This document shows, in pieces, positions 44,514 to 51,911 of a stretch of DNA of 64,000 nucleotides. The stretch's first letter is position 1. Each line of letters opens with the position of its first letter. This DNA is from Actinokineospora alba. Lineage in GTDB: Bacteria; Actinomycetota; Actinomycetes; Mycobacteriales; Pseudonocardiaceae. The notes beneath the pieces are model-generated. The model did not search any database. It saw only the letters and a list, made by a program, of their open reading frames with translations, and was not told where the DNA came from. The translations under genes and the position numbers were made by a program. The stretch is from NCBI RefSeq assembly GCF_004362515.1, contig NZ_SNXU01000001.1, positions 3,720,001-3,784,000 on the forward strand. The letters run 5' to 3'.

Positions 44514-45331
44514 CCGATCCGCCCGACGCCCGCGTACACGTTCATGGCCGAGTCGCGCAGGAACCCGATCAGCGTCATCCCCTGCTCCTCGGCCAGGTCG
44601 GCCGCCAGCGACGACGGCGCCGACACGGCCGCGAGCACCGGCACCCCGGCCATCGCCGCCTTCTGTACCAGCTCGAACGACGTCCGCCCGGACACCATCA
44701 GCACCATCCCGCGCAGCGGCACCCGGTCGGCCAGCAGGGCCCACCCGAGCACCTTGTCGACGGCGTTGTGCCTGCCCACGTCCTCGCGGACCACCAGCGC
44801 CTCCCCGGACGCGGTGAACAGCCCCGCCGCGTGCAGCCCGCCGGTGCTCTCGAAGACCTTCTGCTGCTCCCGAAGCTGTCCCGGCAGCGTGTGCAGGACA
44901 TCGGCGGCGACCGTCACGTCGTCCTCGGCCGGCGAGAACCGCGTCCGCAGCCGCACCGCGTCGAGCGCGGCCTTGCCGCAGACCCCGCAGGACGAAGTCG
45001 TGTAGAAGTTCCGCTCCACCCCGACCTCGGGCGCGGGCACCCCGTCGGCCAAGGCGACGTCGAGGACGTTGTAGGTGTTGCGCCCGTCCGCGTCGGCCCC
45101 GTCGCAGTACCGCGCGACGGAGACGTCCTCGCGGCCGCCGATCACGCCCTCGGTGAGCAGGAAGCCGTGCGCCAGCTCCACATCGTGTCCCGGCGTGCGC
45201 ATCGTGACCGCCAGCGCCCGCCCGCCGACCCGAAGCTCCAGCGGCTCCTCCGCGGCCAGCGCGTCCGGCCGCGTGCGCCGCCCGTCGGCGCTCAGCCGCA
45301 CCACAGACCTGCGCACCGTGACTCGTCCCAT
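44510..45331 (-). CDS. fdhD: Formate dehydrogenase accessory sulfurtransferase
   Basis: 273 residues. FdhD transfers sulfur from a cysteine desulfurase to the bis-MGD molybdenum cofactor, activating FdhF-type enzymes. The sulfur-carrying CxxC is visible in TTSSCGVCGKAAL. The nucleotide-cofactor-binding core has EDVGRHNAVDKVLG and LMVSGRTSFELVQKA. It starts at ATG 45331 and its stop overlaps the CoA-transferase start. The client is probably the molybdoenzyme at 49356-51662. Cytosolic. Confidence 0.95.
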   Translation of the reverse strand: MGRVTVRRSVVRLSADGRRTRPDALAAEEPLELRVGGRALAVTMRTPGHDVELAHGFLLTEGVIGGREDVSVARYCDGADADGRNTYNVLDVALADGVPAPEVGVERNFYTTSSCGVCGKAALDAVRLRTRFSPAEDDVTVAADVLHTLPGQLREQQKVFESTGGLHAAGLFTASGEALVVREDVGRHNAVDKVLGWALLADRVPLRGMVLMVSGRTSFELVQKAAMAGVPVLAAVSAPSSLAADLAEEQGMTLIGFLRDSAMNVYAGVGRIG

Positions 45332-45344
45332 GCCACCAGCCTAA

Positions 45345-45388
45345 GGAAGGCCATCCTCGACGCCTGCGCCCGTCGGGGATGGCCTTCC
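45345..45388 (-). terminator. Terminator of the serine protease gene
   Basis: GGAAGGCCATCC (45345-45356) pairs perfectly with 45377-45388, starting 18 bases beyond the protease stop on the minus strand and before the fdhD start. Confidence 0.8.
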
Positions 45389-45405
45389 GGTGCGGACCGC
45401 TCAGG

Positions 45406-46713
45406 TCACAGCCGCTGCCAGAGCGCCGGGACGTTGGGCGGTTCCCACCCAGGCTGGGACGTGTGTCCCTGCCAGCACTTGTAGCTCGCCCCGCCGTAGG
45501 TGACCTGGGCGCCCGCCGCGTACGCGACGTGGGGCGCCCACGTGCCGCCCGGTGGGACGGTGGTGGTGGTCGGCGAGGTCGTGCCGGTCGGCGGGGTGGT
45601 GGTGCTGGTCGGCGGGGTGCCGGTCACGGTCAGCCGCAGGCCGTAGACGCTGAGGATCTCGTTGACCGGCTGGAAGTAGATCGTCCCGCCGGAGGTGCAG
45701 TTGCCCGAACCGCCGGACGTGACGCCCTGGGCCTGGTCGCCGGTGAGCCAGGAGCCACCGGAGTCGCCCGGTTCGGCGCAGGCGTTGGTCCTGGTCAGGC
45801 CGGTGATCGTGCCTTCGGGGTAGGTGACGGAGGCGTTCTTCTGCTGGATGGTGCCGCAGCGCCAGCCGGTGGTGGAGCCCGAGCGGCACACCGACGCGCC
45901 GACCGGGGCCTCGGTGGAGCCCGCGACCGGGACCGTGCCCGGGTAGCGGTTGACCAGCGGCCGCGGGGTGTTGCCCGCCGCCGCCCGCACCCAGGCGTAG
46001 TCGTTGCCGGGGAAGCTCGACCCGACGACCGTCCCGCTGGGGTTGGAGGTGGCGGTGCCCGCGCGCCCGCAGTGGCCCGCGGTGACGAAGCCGCCTTCGA
46101 CGGCGAAGCCGATCGAGCAGCGGCCGCTGCCGAAGGTGTAGGCGTTGCCGCCGATGATGTCGATCATCGGCTTGGGCGACTCCGTGGACGCCTCGACCCG
46201 GACCGCATCGACACCGTTCGCACCCGCCCACGCTTTCGCCGCGTCCTGGCTGCCTTGCTTGGCCAGGACGACGACGGAGTTGGTGGTGACGTCGACGTAC
46301 CAGCCCGGCACGCCCGCGGGCGCGGACTTCGCCGCTGTGTCGAGCCGGTCCTTGAGGGCGCCGAGCTGGGCTTCGCTGCGTGCGACGGTCTGCGGGATCG
46401 CGCCGAGGGCACGGACCTGGTCGGCCTTGGTCTGGTCGGTCACCGCGACGATGAAGCGGGTCGCGTCGCCGTTGAGCCAGGCGCCGCCGAAGGACGCGCC
46501 GAGCCGGGCCCGCAGGGCGGCCTCGGTCTGGGCGGCGACCTTCTCCCGGCCGAGGCGCTGCCGGGCTTGCTCCGGGGTGATGTGCAGGTCTCGGGCGAGT
46601 GCGGCCTCCATGGACGTGTCCGCCGCGGCGGACGGTGTGCTGAGCGCGACGGCGGTGGTGAAGCCGGCCACGCTGAGTGCCGCCAACGCGGCGGCGGTGA
46701 TCTTTCGGTTCAT
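45406..46713 (-). CDS. Secreted streptogrisin-type serine protease with chitin-binding module
   Basis: 435 residues from ATG 46713 (GGAGAG upstream). A Sec signal peptide (about 1-31, ending SAAA) is followed by an alpha-lytic-protease-type prodomain (about 32-165), then the S1 catalytic domain (about 175-355). The triad is TAGHCG (His), NDYAWVR (Asp) and GDSGGS (Ser), with paired Cys for disulfides. A Thr/Pro/Gly linker (about 360-385) leads to a C-terminal CBM5/12-type domain with aromatic WAPHVAYAAGAQVTYGG and YKCWQGHTS. The layout matches streptogrisin C-like proteases that act on proteins associated with chitin. Divergent from the FAD oxidoreductase across a 99-base region with an operator-like repeat. 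Confidence 0.93.
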   Translation of the reverse strand: MNRKITAAALAALSVAGFTTAVALSTPSAAADTSMEAALARDLHITPEQARQRLGREKVAAQTEAALRARLGASFGGAWLNGDATRFIVAVTDQTKADQVRALGAIPQTVARSEAQLGALKDRLDTAAKSAPAGVPGWYVDVTTNSVVVLAKQGSQDAAKAWAGANGVDAVRVEASTESPKPMIDIIGGNAYTFGSGRCSIGFAVEGGFVTAGHCGRAGTATSNPSGTVVGSSFPGNDYAWVRAAAGNTPRPLVNRYPGTVPVAGSTEAPVGASVCRSGSTTGWRCGTIQQKNASVTYPEGTITGLTRTNACAEPGDSGGSWLTGDQAQGVTSGGSGNCTSGGTIYFQPVNEILSVYGLRLTVTGTPPTSTTTPPTGTTSPTTTTVPPGGTWAPHVAYAAGAQVTYGGASYKCWQGHTSQPGWEPPNVPALWQRL

Positions 46714-46770
46714 CCGCTCTCCAAGGCAGGGTGAGGTGGGACGCTCCGAGCTAAGCCCTCCACCGCCATA

Positions 46771-46786
46771 ATTGGTACATACCAAT
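46771..46786. promoter_or_regulatory. GntR/FadR-type inverted-repeat operator
   Basis: ATTGGTA-CA-TACCAAT is a 16-base inverted repeat with 7-bp arms, close to the ATTGGT-N3/4-ACCAAT sites of FadR/PdhR-type GntR regulators. A half-like copy CTGGTCATACC follows (46787-46797). It lies in the divergent region and just upstream of a TANNNT box (TACCGT, 46794-46799) for the plus-strand gene. No GntR gene is in the window. Confidence 0.55.
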
Positions 46787-46812
46787 CTGGTCATACCGTT
46801 AAAGTCCGAAGG

Positions 46813-48336
46813 GTGAACAGGGACAGCTACGACGTCGTCGTTGTCGGCGGTGGGCACAACGCGCTGGTCGCGGCGGCCTACCTGGCCAAAGCCGGGCGCT
46901 CGGTGGTGGTGCTGGAACGCCTGGGCCACACCGGTGGCGCCGCGGTGAGCGCGAGCCCGTTCCCCGGGGTGTGGCTCTCGCGCTACTCGTACCTGGTGAG
47001 CCTGCTGCCGGACCGGATCGTGGCGGACTTGGGTCTGCGGCTGGATCTGCGCTCCCGTGCGGTGTCCTCGTACACCCCGACCGTCCGCGACGGCCGCGCC
47101 ACCGGCCTGCTGGTCGAGCGCGATCCCGGACGGGTGACCGCGGCGTCGTTCCGCGCGCTGACCGGCTCGGACGCCGAATTCGGGCGCTGGCAGGAGTTCT
47201 ACGGCGACCTCGCCCGGGTGGCCCGCGCGCTTGCGCCGACAATGCTCGACCCGCTCCCATCCGCGGCGGCGGCCCGCGACCTGGTAGTCGGGGCGGCAGG
47301 GGAGAAGGTCTGGCGGCAGATTTTCGAACGCCCGCTGGGGGAGGCGATCGAGGAGACCTTCACCGACGACCTGGTGCGCGGCGTCGTCGCCACCGACGCC
47401 CTCATCGGCACGCACACGTCGCTCGGGTCACCGGACCTGTTGGCCAACCGGTGTTTCCTCTACCACCTGATCGGCAACGCGACGGGGGAGTGGCGGGTTC
47501 CGGTCGGCGGCATGGGTGCGGTCACCGGAGAACTCCTGCGCGTGGCGCGGGAAGCGGGCGCCGAGATCGTGACCGGCGCTGAGGTGACGAGGGTGGACGC
47601 GGACGGCAAGTCAGCCGAAGTCACCGTTGGAGGCCGTGTGATCGGCGCGGGGTTTGTCCTGTCGGGGGTGGCGCCCGCCGTACTCGACCGGCTGCGGGGA
47701 CGCCCGGCGGTATCGCCTGTCGGCGCCCAGTTGAAGATCAACCTGCTGTTGGACCGGCTGCCGCGGCTGCGTTCCGGCGTCGACCCGCGGCAGGCGTTCG
47801 CGGGGACGTTCCACCTTGATGAGTCCTATGTGGAGCTGGAGAGCGCCTACCAACTCAGCCTTTCCGGGAAGGTGCCGGAATTTCCGCCGGGCGAGATGTA
47901 CTGCCACACGCTCACCGACCCGTCCATCCTGGCACCGGAACTCGCCGCGAGCGGGGCCCACACGCTGACGTTGTTCGGGCTGCAGTTGCCGCCCGCCCTG
48001 TTCGCCGACGACACCATGTGCGGCGAACTGGTCGATCGCTTCGCGGCGGGGTTGGACCGGCACCTACTCGACCCGATCGCCGACTGCGTGGCCCGTGACG
48101 CTGACGGAAATCCCTGCGTCGAGGCGCGAACACCGCTCGACCTCGAGGAGGAACTGCGGATGCCGGGCGGAAACATCTTCCACGGGGATTTGTCGTGGCC
48201 GTTCGCCGACGAAGGGGGCTGGGGCGTGGAGACCGATGTGCCGAACCTGTTCGTGTGCGGCAGCGGTGCTCGGCGTGGTGGCGGGGTGAGCGGGATTGGC
48301 GGTCACAACGCGGCGATGGCGGTGCTCGGGGGTTGA
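46813..48336 (+). CDS. FAD-dependent oxidoreductase, phytoene-desaturase-like (COG1233)
   Basis: 507 residues from GTG 46813. The N-terminal Rossmann dinucleotide site is VVVGGGHNALVAAAYLAKAG, followed by VVVLERLGHTGGAAVS. The C-terminal FAD-contacting end is LFVCGSGARRGGGVSGIGGHNAA. The family includes carotenoid desaturases and many uncharacterised amine or polyene oxidoreductases. No carotenoid genes are nearby, so CrtI activity should not be assumed. No signal peptide is present. It is probably controlled by the inverted repeat at 46771-46786, and is followed by palindromic element B. Confidence 0.87.
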   Translation: MNRDSYDVVVVGGGHNALVAAAYLAKAGRSVVVLERLGHTGGAAVSASPFPGVWLSRYSYLVSLLPDRIVADLGLRLDLRSRAVSSYTPTVRDGRATGLLVERDPGRVTAASFRALTGSDAEFGRWQEFYGDLARVARALAPTMLDPLPSAAAARDLVVGAAGEKVWRQIFERPLGEAIEETFTDDLVRGVVATDALIGTHTSLGSPDLLANRCFLYHLIGNATGEWRVPVGGMGAVTGELLRVAREAGAEIVTGAEVTRVDADGKSAEVTVGGRVIGAGFVLSGVAPAVLDRLRGRPAVSPVGAQLKINLLLDRLPRLRSGVDPRQAFAGTFHLDESYVELESAYQLSLSGKVPEFPPGEMYCHTLTDPSILAPELAASGAHTLTLFGLQLPPALFADDTMCGELVDRFAAGLDRHLLDPIADCVARDADGNPCVEARTPLDLEEELRMPGGNIFHGDLSWPFADEGGWGVETDVPNLFVCGSGARRGGGVSGIGGHNAAMAVLGG

Positions 48337-48401
48337 ACTGGTTCGCGGGTTTTCGTTAGTGGGTGCCGCGCTCGGATGGTTCGCGGGTTTCGTTGGTGGG
48401 T

Positions 48402-48541
48402 GCCTGTTTGGGTGGTTCGCCTTGATTCGGGGACCCCTCGAAATGGGGCTGTGCGGGTCAAAAGGCGGGGCAAAGGAACCCCACCCGCACCACGAGTTTA
48501 GCCCCATTTCCCCCGAATCAAGGCGAACCACCCAAACAGGC
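48402..48541 (-). repeat. Palindromic repeat element, copy B
   Basis: 140 bases with terminal inverted repeats of the same family as copy A (GCCTGTTTGGGTGGTTCGCC, both ends). Where copy A has GATTTGGGG in both arms this copy has GATTCGGGG in both arms. Where A has AAATGGGCCT, B has AAATGGGGCT in both arms. The central order is inverted relative to A. Flanks also match: its right flank (CTTGCGTTCGGGGT) is the complement of the GAACGCAA-containing left flank of A. It fills most of the gene-free stretch 48337-48733. Confidence 0.9.
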
Positions 48542-48733
48542 CGTTCCGTTAGCCCCCTTGCGTTCGGGGTCCTAGGGCCCTTGGGGCCCTGGGCCCTGGG
48601 GGATCAATCGAGAGGCTGTCGGAAAAGGCTTGTTGGGATCGACCGTTGCGCAATTCGGTGGTATTCCGGGCGGTGTGTCGGCGGCCGGTCCGCGCGTTGG
48701 CGGTCGTGGCGCGGTGATGGCAGTGTTTGTCCG

Positions 48734-49000
48734 ATGAGTAAAGCGACGGTCGTGGCGCTGGCCTACCTGGCCCTGGTCGCCCTGGTGTGTGTGGTCACGG
48801 TCGTGGTCGCCGCGGCAGGCGACTCCGAGTCGATGGTCGGCGTGTGGTGCGTCTTCGTCACGATGCCGGTGTCCCTGCTGGTGGTCCAGGCCGCGGGCGC
48901 GATCGGCTACTGGCCGGTGGTGGTCATCTCCGCGTTCGTGCAGGCGGCCGTGATCTGGTTCGTCGTGCGGGCGCTCACAAAGAGGTCCGTCGCGTCCTGA
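48734..49000 (+). CDS. Small membrane protein, SCO4225 family-like
   Basis: 88 residues from ATG 48734. There are three hydrophobic segments: VVALAYLALVALVCVVTVVVAA (about 5-26), VGVWCVFVTMPVSLLVVQAAG (about 35-55) and WPVVVISAFVQAAVIWFVV (about 60-79), with a basic C-terminus (TKRSVAS). The layout resembles the SCO4225 family of actinobacterial small membrane proteins, whose function is unknown. The ribosome binding site is weak. It lies alone between palindromic element B and the mycoredoxin gene. Confidence 0.65.
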   Translation: MSKATVVALAYLALVALVCVVTVVVAAAGDSESMVGVWCVFVTMPVSLLVVQAAGAIGYWPVVVISAFVQAAVIWFVVRALTKRSVAS

Positions 49001-49129
49001 TCTCGATCACTCTTCACCGGGGTCTCCTGGGTTGCGGTGTGATCTGCGGCGCACTGGAAGCGGGCATTTTCGGGGCTGTGCCGTGGTTGACTCCAACGTC
49101 CCAAGACCACGGGGAGAGGAACCCTAACG

Positions 49130-49378
49130 ATGTCGGCACCCAGCACGCTCACCATGTACTCGACGACCTGGTGCGGGTACTGCCGCAGGCTCAAGACGCT
49201 GCTCTCCGCCGACGGCATCGAGTACGTCGAGGTCGACATCGAGGAGACCCCCGGCGCAGCCGACTTCGTGATGCAGGTCAACGGGGGCAACCAGACCGTC
49301 CCCACCCTGCACTTCCCGAACGGTGCCGCGCTGACCAACCCGAGCCTCGCCGAGGTCAAGGCGCAGCTGGCGGCGTAG
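49130..49378 (+). CDS. mrx1: Mycoredoxin (Mrx1-like glutaredoxin-fold protein)
   Basis: Eighty-two residues from ATG 49130 (GGGGAGAGG upstream). LTMYSTTWCGYCRRLKTLL carries the CGYC active site. NGGNQTVPTLHF holds the cis-Pro, and LTNPSLAEVKAQL closes the fold, all as in mycobacterial Mrx1. It reduces mycothiol-protein mixed disulfides with electrons from mycothiol and Mtr. Together with the Rv2466c-type protein it marks the host as a mycothiol producer. Its 3' end overlaps the convergent molybdoenzyme gene by 23 bases. Confidence 0.93.
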   Translation: MSAPSTLTMYSTTWCGYCRRLKTLLSADGIEYVEVDIEETPGAADFVMQVNGGNQTVPTLHFPNGAALTNPSLAEVKAQLAA

Positions 49379-51662
49379 TTCCCTCCAGTCGGATGACGAT
49401 GGACTTCGACGTCGGCGTGTTGGACGTGTCGGCGGTGGAGTCCAGTGGCACCAGCGAGTTCGCCTCCGGGAAGTACGCCGCGGCGCATCCGCGGGCCGTG
49501 GGGTAGGACACCACCCGGAACCGCTCGGCCCGCCGTTCGCGGTCGGGCCACTCGCCGATCAGGTCGACCAGCTGACCGTCCTCGAATCCGAGGGCGGTCA
49601 GGTCGTCCGGGTTCACCAGGACCACGCGCCGGGCGTCCTTGATGCCGCGGTAGCGGTCGTCGAGGCCGTAGATCGTGGTGTTGTACTGGTCATGGCTGCG
49701 CAGCGTCTGCAGCAGCAGCCTGCCTTCGGGCACGAACGGCACGGTCAGCTCGTTCGCGGTGAACGCCGCCTTCCCGCTCCTCGTGCCGGTGAACTCGCGG
49801 GCGTCGCGCGGCGCGTGGGGCAGGACGAAGCCATCGGGCTCCCGCACCCGCTCGTTGTAGGACTCGCAACCGGGCACGACCCGGGAGATCCTTTCGCGGA
49901 TCAGGTCGTAGTCGCGCGGGAAGTCCGTCCACGGCACCGGATGCCCAGGCCCGAGTAGTGCGTCGGCGATACCGCACACGATGTCCACTTCGGACCGGAG
50001 GTGCTCGCTCGCCGGGTCCAAGCGACCCTCGGACCGGTGCACGACCGACATCGAGTCCTCGACCGTGACGAACTGGTCGCCGGACTCCTGGGTGTCGCGT
50101 TCCGTGCGCCCCCGCGTCGGCAGGATCAGAGCGGTCCGCCCATGCACGACGTGCGAGCGGTTCAGCTTGGTCGACACCTGCACGGTCAGGTCACACGACC
50201 GCAGGGCGGCTTCGGTGACCTCGGTGTCCGGTGTGGCGGCGGCGAAGTTGCCGCCGACAGCCACGAAGACCTTCGCGTTCCCGTCGCGCATCGCGCGTAT
50301 CGCGGAGACGGTGTCGTGGCCGTGCGTGCGCGGGACTTCGATGCCGAACTCGGTTTCCAGCGCCGACAGGAACTTCTCCGGCATCTTCTCCCAGATGCCC
50401 ATCGTCCGGTCGCCCTGCACATTCGAATGCCCGCGCACCGGGCACAGTCCCGCACCCGGTTTGCCGATCATTCCCCGCAGCAGCACCACGTTCGCGATCT
50501 CGCGGATCGTCGGCACCGAGTGCTTGTGCTGGGTCAGGCCCATCGCCCAGCAGACGATCGTGCGCTTCGAGTCGGCCATCATCCGGGCGACCTTCTCGAT
50601 CTGCTCCCGCGCCATCCCGGTCGCGGCGACGACGACGTCCCAGTCGAGCTCGCGGACGCTCTCGGCGTACTCGGCGAACCCGATCGTGCGGTTGTCGACG
50701 AAGTCCTGGTCCACGACCGTGCCCGGGTTCGCAGCCTCCCAGGCGAGCAGCAGGTTCCCGATGGCCTGGAACAGTGCCTGGTCTCCGCCGATGCGGATCT
50801 GGCAGAACTCGTCGGCCAGCTCGGTGCCCTTCCCCAGCACCCCGCGCACGTTCTGCGGGTTCTTGAACCGCATCAAACCGGCCTCGGGCAGCGGATTCAC
50901 CGCGATGATCTGGGCGCCCGCCCGCTTGGCCTTCTCCAGGGCGGTCAGCATCCGGGGATGGTTCGTGCCCGGGTTCTGACCGACGACGATGATCAGGTCG
51001 GCCAGCTCGAAGTCGGCCAGCGACACCGAGCCCTTGCCGACGCCGGTGGTCTCCGACAGCGCCGCGCCGGAGGACTCGTGGCACATGTTCGAGCAGTCCG
51101 GCAGGTTGTTCGTGCCGAACGAGCGCACCAGCAGTTGGTAGAGGAACGCGGCCTCGTTGCTGGTCCGGCCGGAGGTGTAGAACACCGCCTCGTCGGGCGT
51201 GGACAGCGCGCGCAGGCGTTCGGCGACCAGGGTGAACGCGTCGTCCCAGGAGATCGGCTCGTAGTGCGTCCCGCCCTCGCGCAACACCATCGGGTGAGTC
51301 AGTCGGCCTTGCCCGCCGAGCCAGTAGTCGGTGCGCTCGGCCAGGTCCGCCACCGCGTGCTCGGCGAAGAACTCCGGCCCGACCCGCCGCTTCGTGGCCT
51401 CCTCGGCGACCGCCTTCGCGCCGTTCTCGCAGAATTCGGCGGCATGCCGGTGCCCGGGTTCCGGCCAGGCGCAGCCCGGGCAGTCGAACCCGTCGCGCTG
51501 GTTGAGCAGGCGCAACGTCTTGGCCGTGCGCACCACACCCATCTGCTCGACACTGCGCTTCAGCGAGACCGCGACACCGGGGATCCCGGCGGCCCACTGC
51601 TTCGGGGTGGTCACGGACAGGTCGGACTCGTCGACGTCTTTGTCGGGGGACTGGCGCACCAT
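49356..51662 (-). CDS. FdhF/YdeP family molybdopterin oxidoreductase
   Basis: 768 residues from ATG 51662 (GAGG about 9 bases upstream); E. coli YdeP has 759. It is a soluble bis-MGD enzyme resembling the FdhF catalytic subunit. FDCPGCAWPEPGHRHAAEFC near the N-terminus is the YdeP-type Cys cluster, replacing the usual four-Cys FeS motif. Others are VFYTSGRTSNEAAFLYQLLVR, NMCHESSG, VVGQNPGTNHPRML and the C-terminal MGD-binding domain (LLQTLRSHDQYNTTIYGLDDRYRG). There is no Tat signal, so it is cytosolic. The electron acceptor and substrate are unknown; formate is suggested by fdhD and the CoA-transferase 5 kb away. Confidence 0.9.
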   Translation of the reverse strand: MVRQSPDKDVDESDLSVTTPKQWAAGIPGVAVSLKRSVEQMGVVRTAKTLRLLNQRDGFDCPGCAWPEPGHRHAAEFCENGAKAVAEEATKRRVGPEFFAEHAVADLAERTDYWLGGQGRLTHPMVLREGGTHYEPISWDDAFTLVAERLRALSTPDEAVFYTSGRTSNEAAFLYQLLVRSFGTNNLPDCSNMCHESSGAALSETTGVGKGSVSLADFELADLIIVVGQNPGTNHPRMLTALEKAKRAGAQIIAVNPLPEAGLMRFKNPQNVRGVLGKGTELADEFCQIRIGGDQALFQAIGNLLLAWEAANPGTVVDQDFVDNRTIGFAEYAESVRELDWDVVVAATGMAREQIEKVARMMADSKRTIVCWAMGLTQHKHSVPTIREIANVVLLRGMIGKPGAGLCPVRGHSNVQGDRTMGIWEKMPEKFLSALETEFGIEVPRTHGHDTVSAIRAMRDGNAKVFVAVGGNFAAATPDTEVTEAALRSCDLTVQVSTKLNRSHVVHGRTALILPTRGRTERDTQESGDQFVTVEDSMSVVHRSEGRLDPASEHLRSEVDIVCGIADALLGPGHPVPWTDFPRDYDLIRERISRVVPGCESYNERVREPDGFVLPHAPRDAREFTGTRSGKAAFTANELTVPFVPEGRLLLQTLRSHDQYNTTIYGLDDRYRGIKDARRVVLVNPDDLTALGFEDGQLVDLIGEWPDRERRAERFRVVSYPTARGCAAAYFPEANSLVPLDSTADTSNTPTSKSIVIRLEGTTPPAAP

Positions 51663-51734
51663 GCGCCCATCCTCTGCCCCGCGGGGTAGGGATGCCATAC
51701 GGTCGGAGCGCAAGTCACGCGAGGAGGCGAACGG

Positions 51735-51911
51735 ATGCCCACAGCCGACGACCTGGCCACCGCCCTGAGCCGCGCCCGGGAGGCGTTCGAGGCGACCACC
51801 CGTGGCGGTGGCGCCGCCTGCGGGTCCGCTGCCGACGCCTACGCCGGGTTGCGGTCGGCGCTGCTCGCCGAACTCGACGTCTGCCTCGCGGTCCTGGACG
51901 GCGACGAATGA
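51735..51911 (+). CDS. Small acidic helical protein preceding the cysteine peptidase
   Basis: Fifty-eight residues, from ATG 51735 with GGAGG 7 bases upstream: MPTADDLATALSRAREAFEA, then a Gly/Ala turn, then a second helix LRSALLAELDVCLAVLDGDE. The helix-turn-helix shape and length are reminiscent of small WXG100/PE-like partners, but there is no WxG. The stop overlaps the next ATG as ATGA, so the two proteins are made together. It could be a chaperone or co-secreted partner of the peptidase. This is inferred from coupling only. Confidence 0.7.
   Translation: MPTADDLATALSRAREAFEATTRGGGAACGSAADAYAGLRSALLAELDVCLAVLDGDE

Noticed and set aside
46813..48336. Carotenoid desaturase (crtI)
   Set aside because: Only the general FAD-oxidoreductase fold is supported; no carotenoid genes are nearby.
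49056..49085. SigR-type promoter for the mycoredoxin gene
   Set aside because: GGAAG is present, but the next GTT is 25 bases away, outside the 18-19 spacing.
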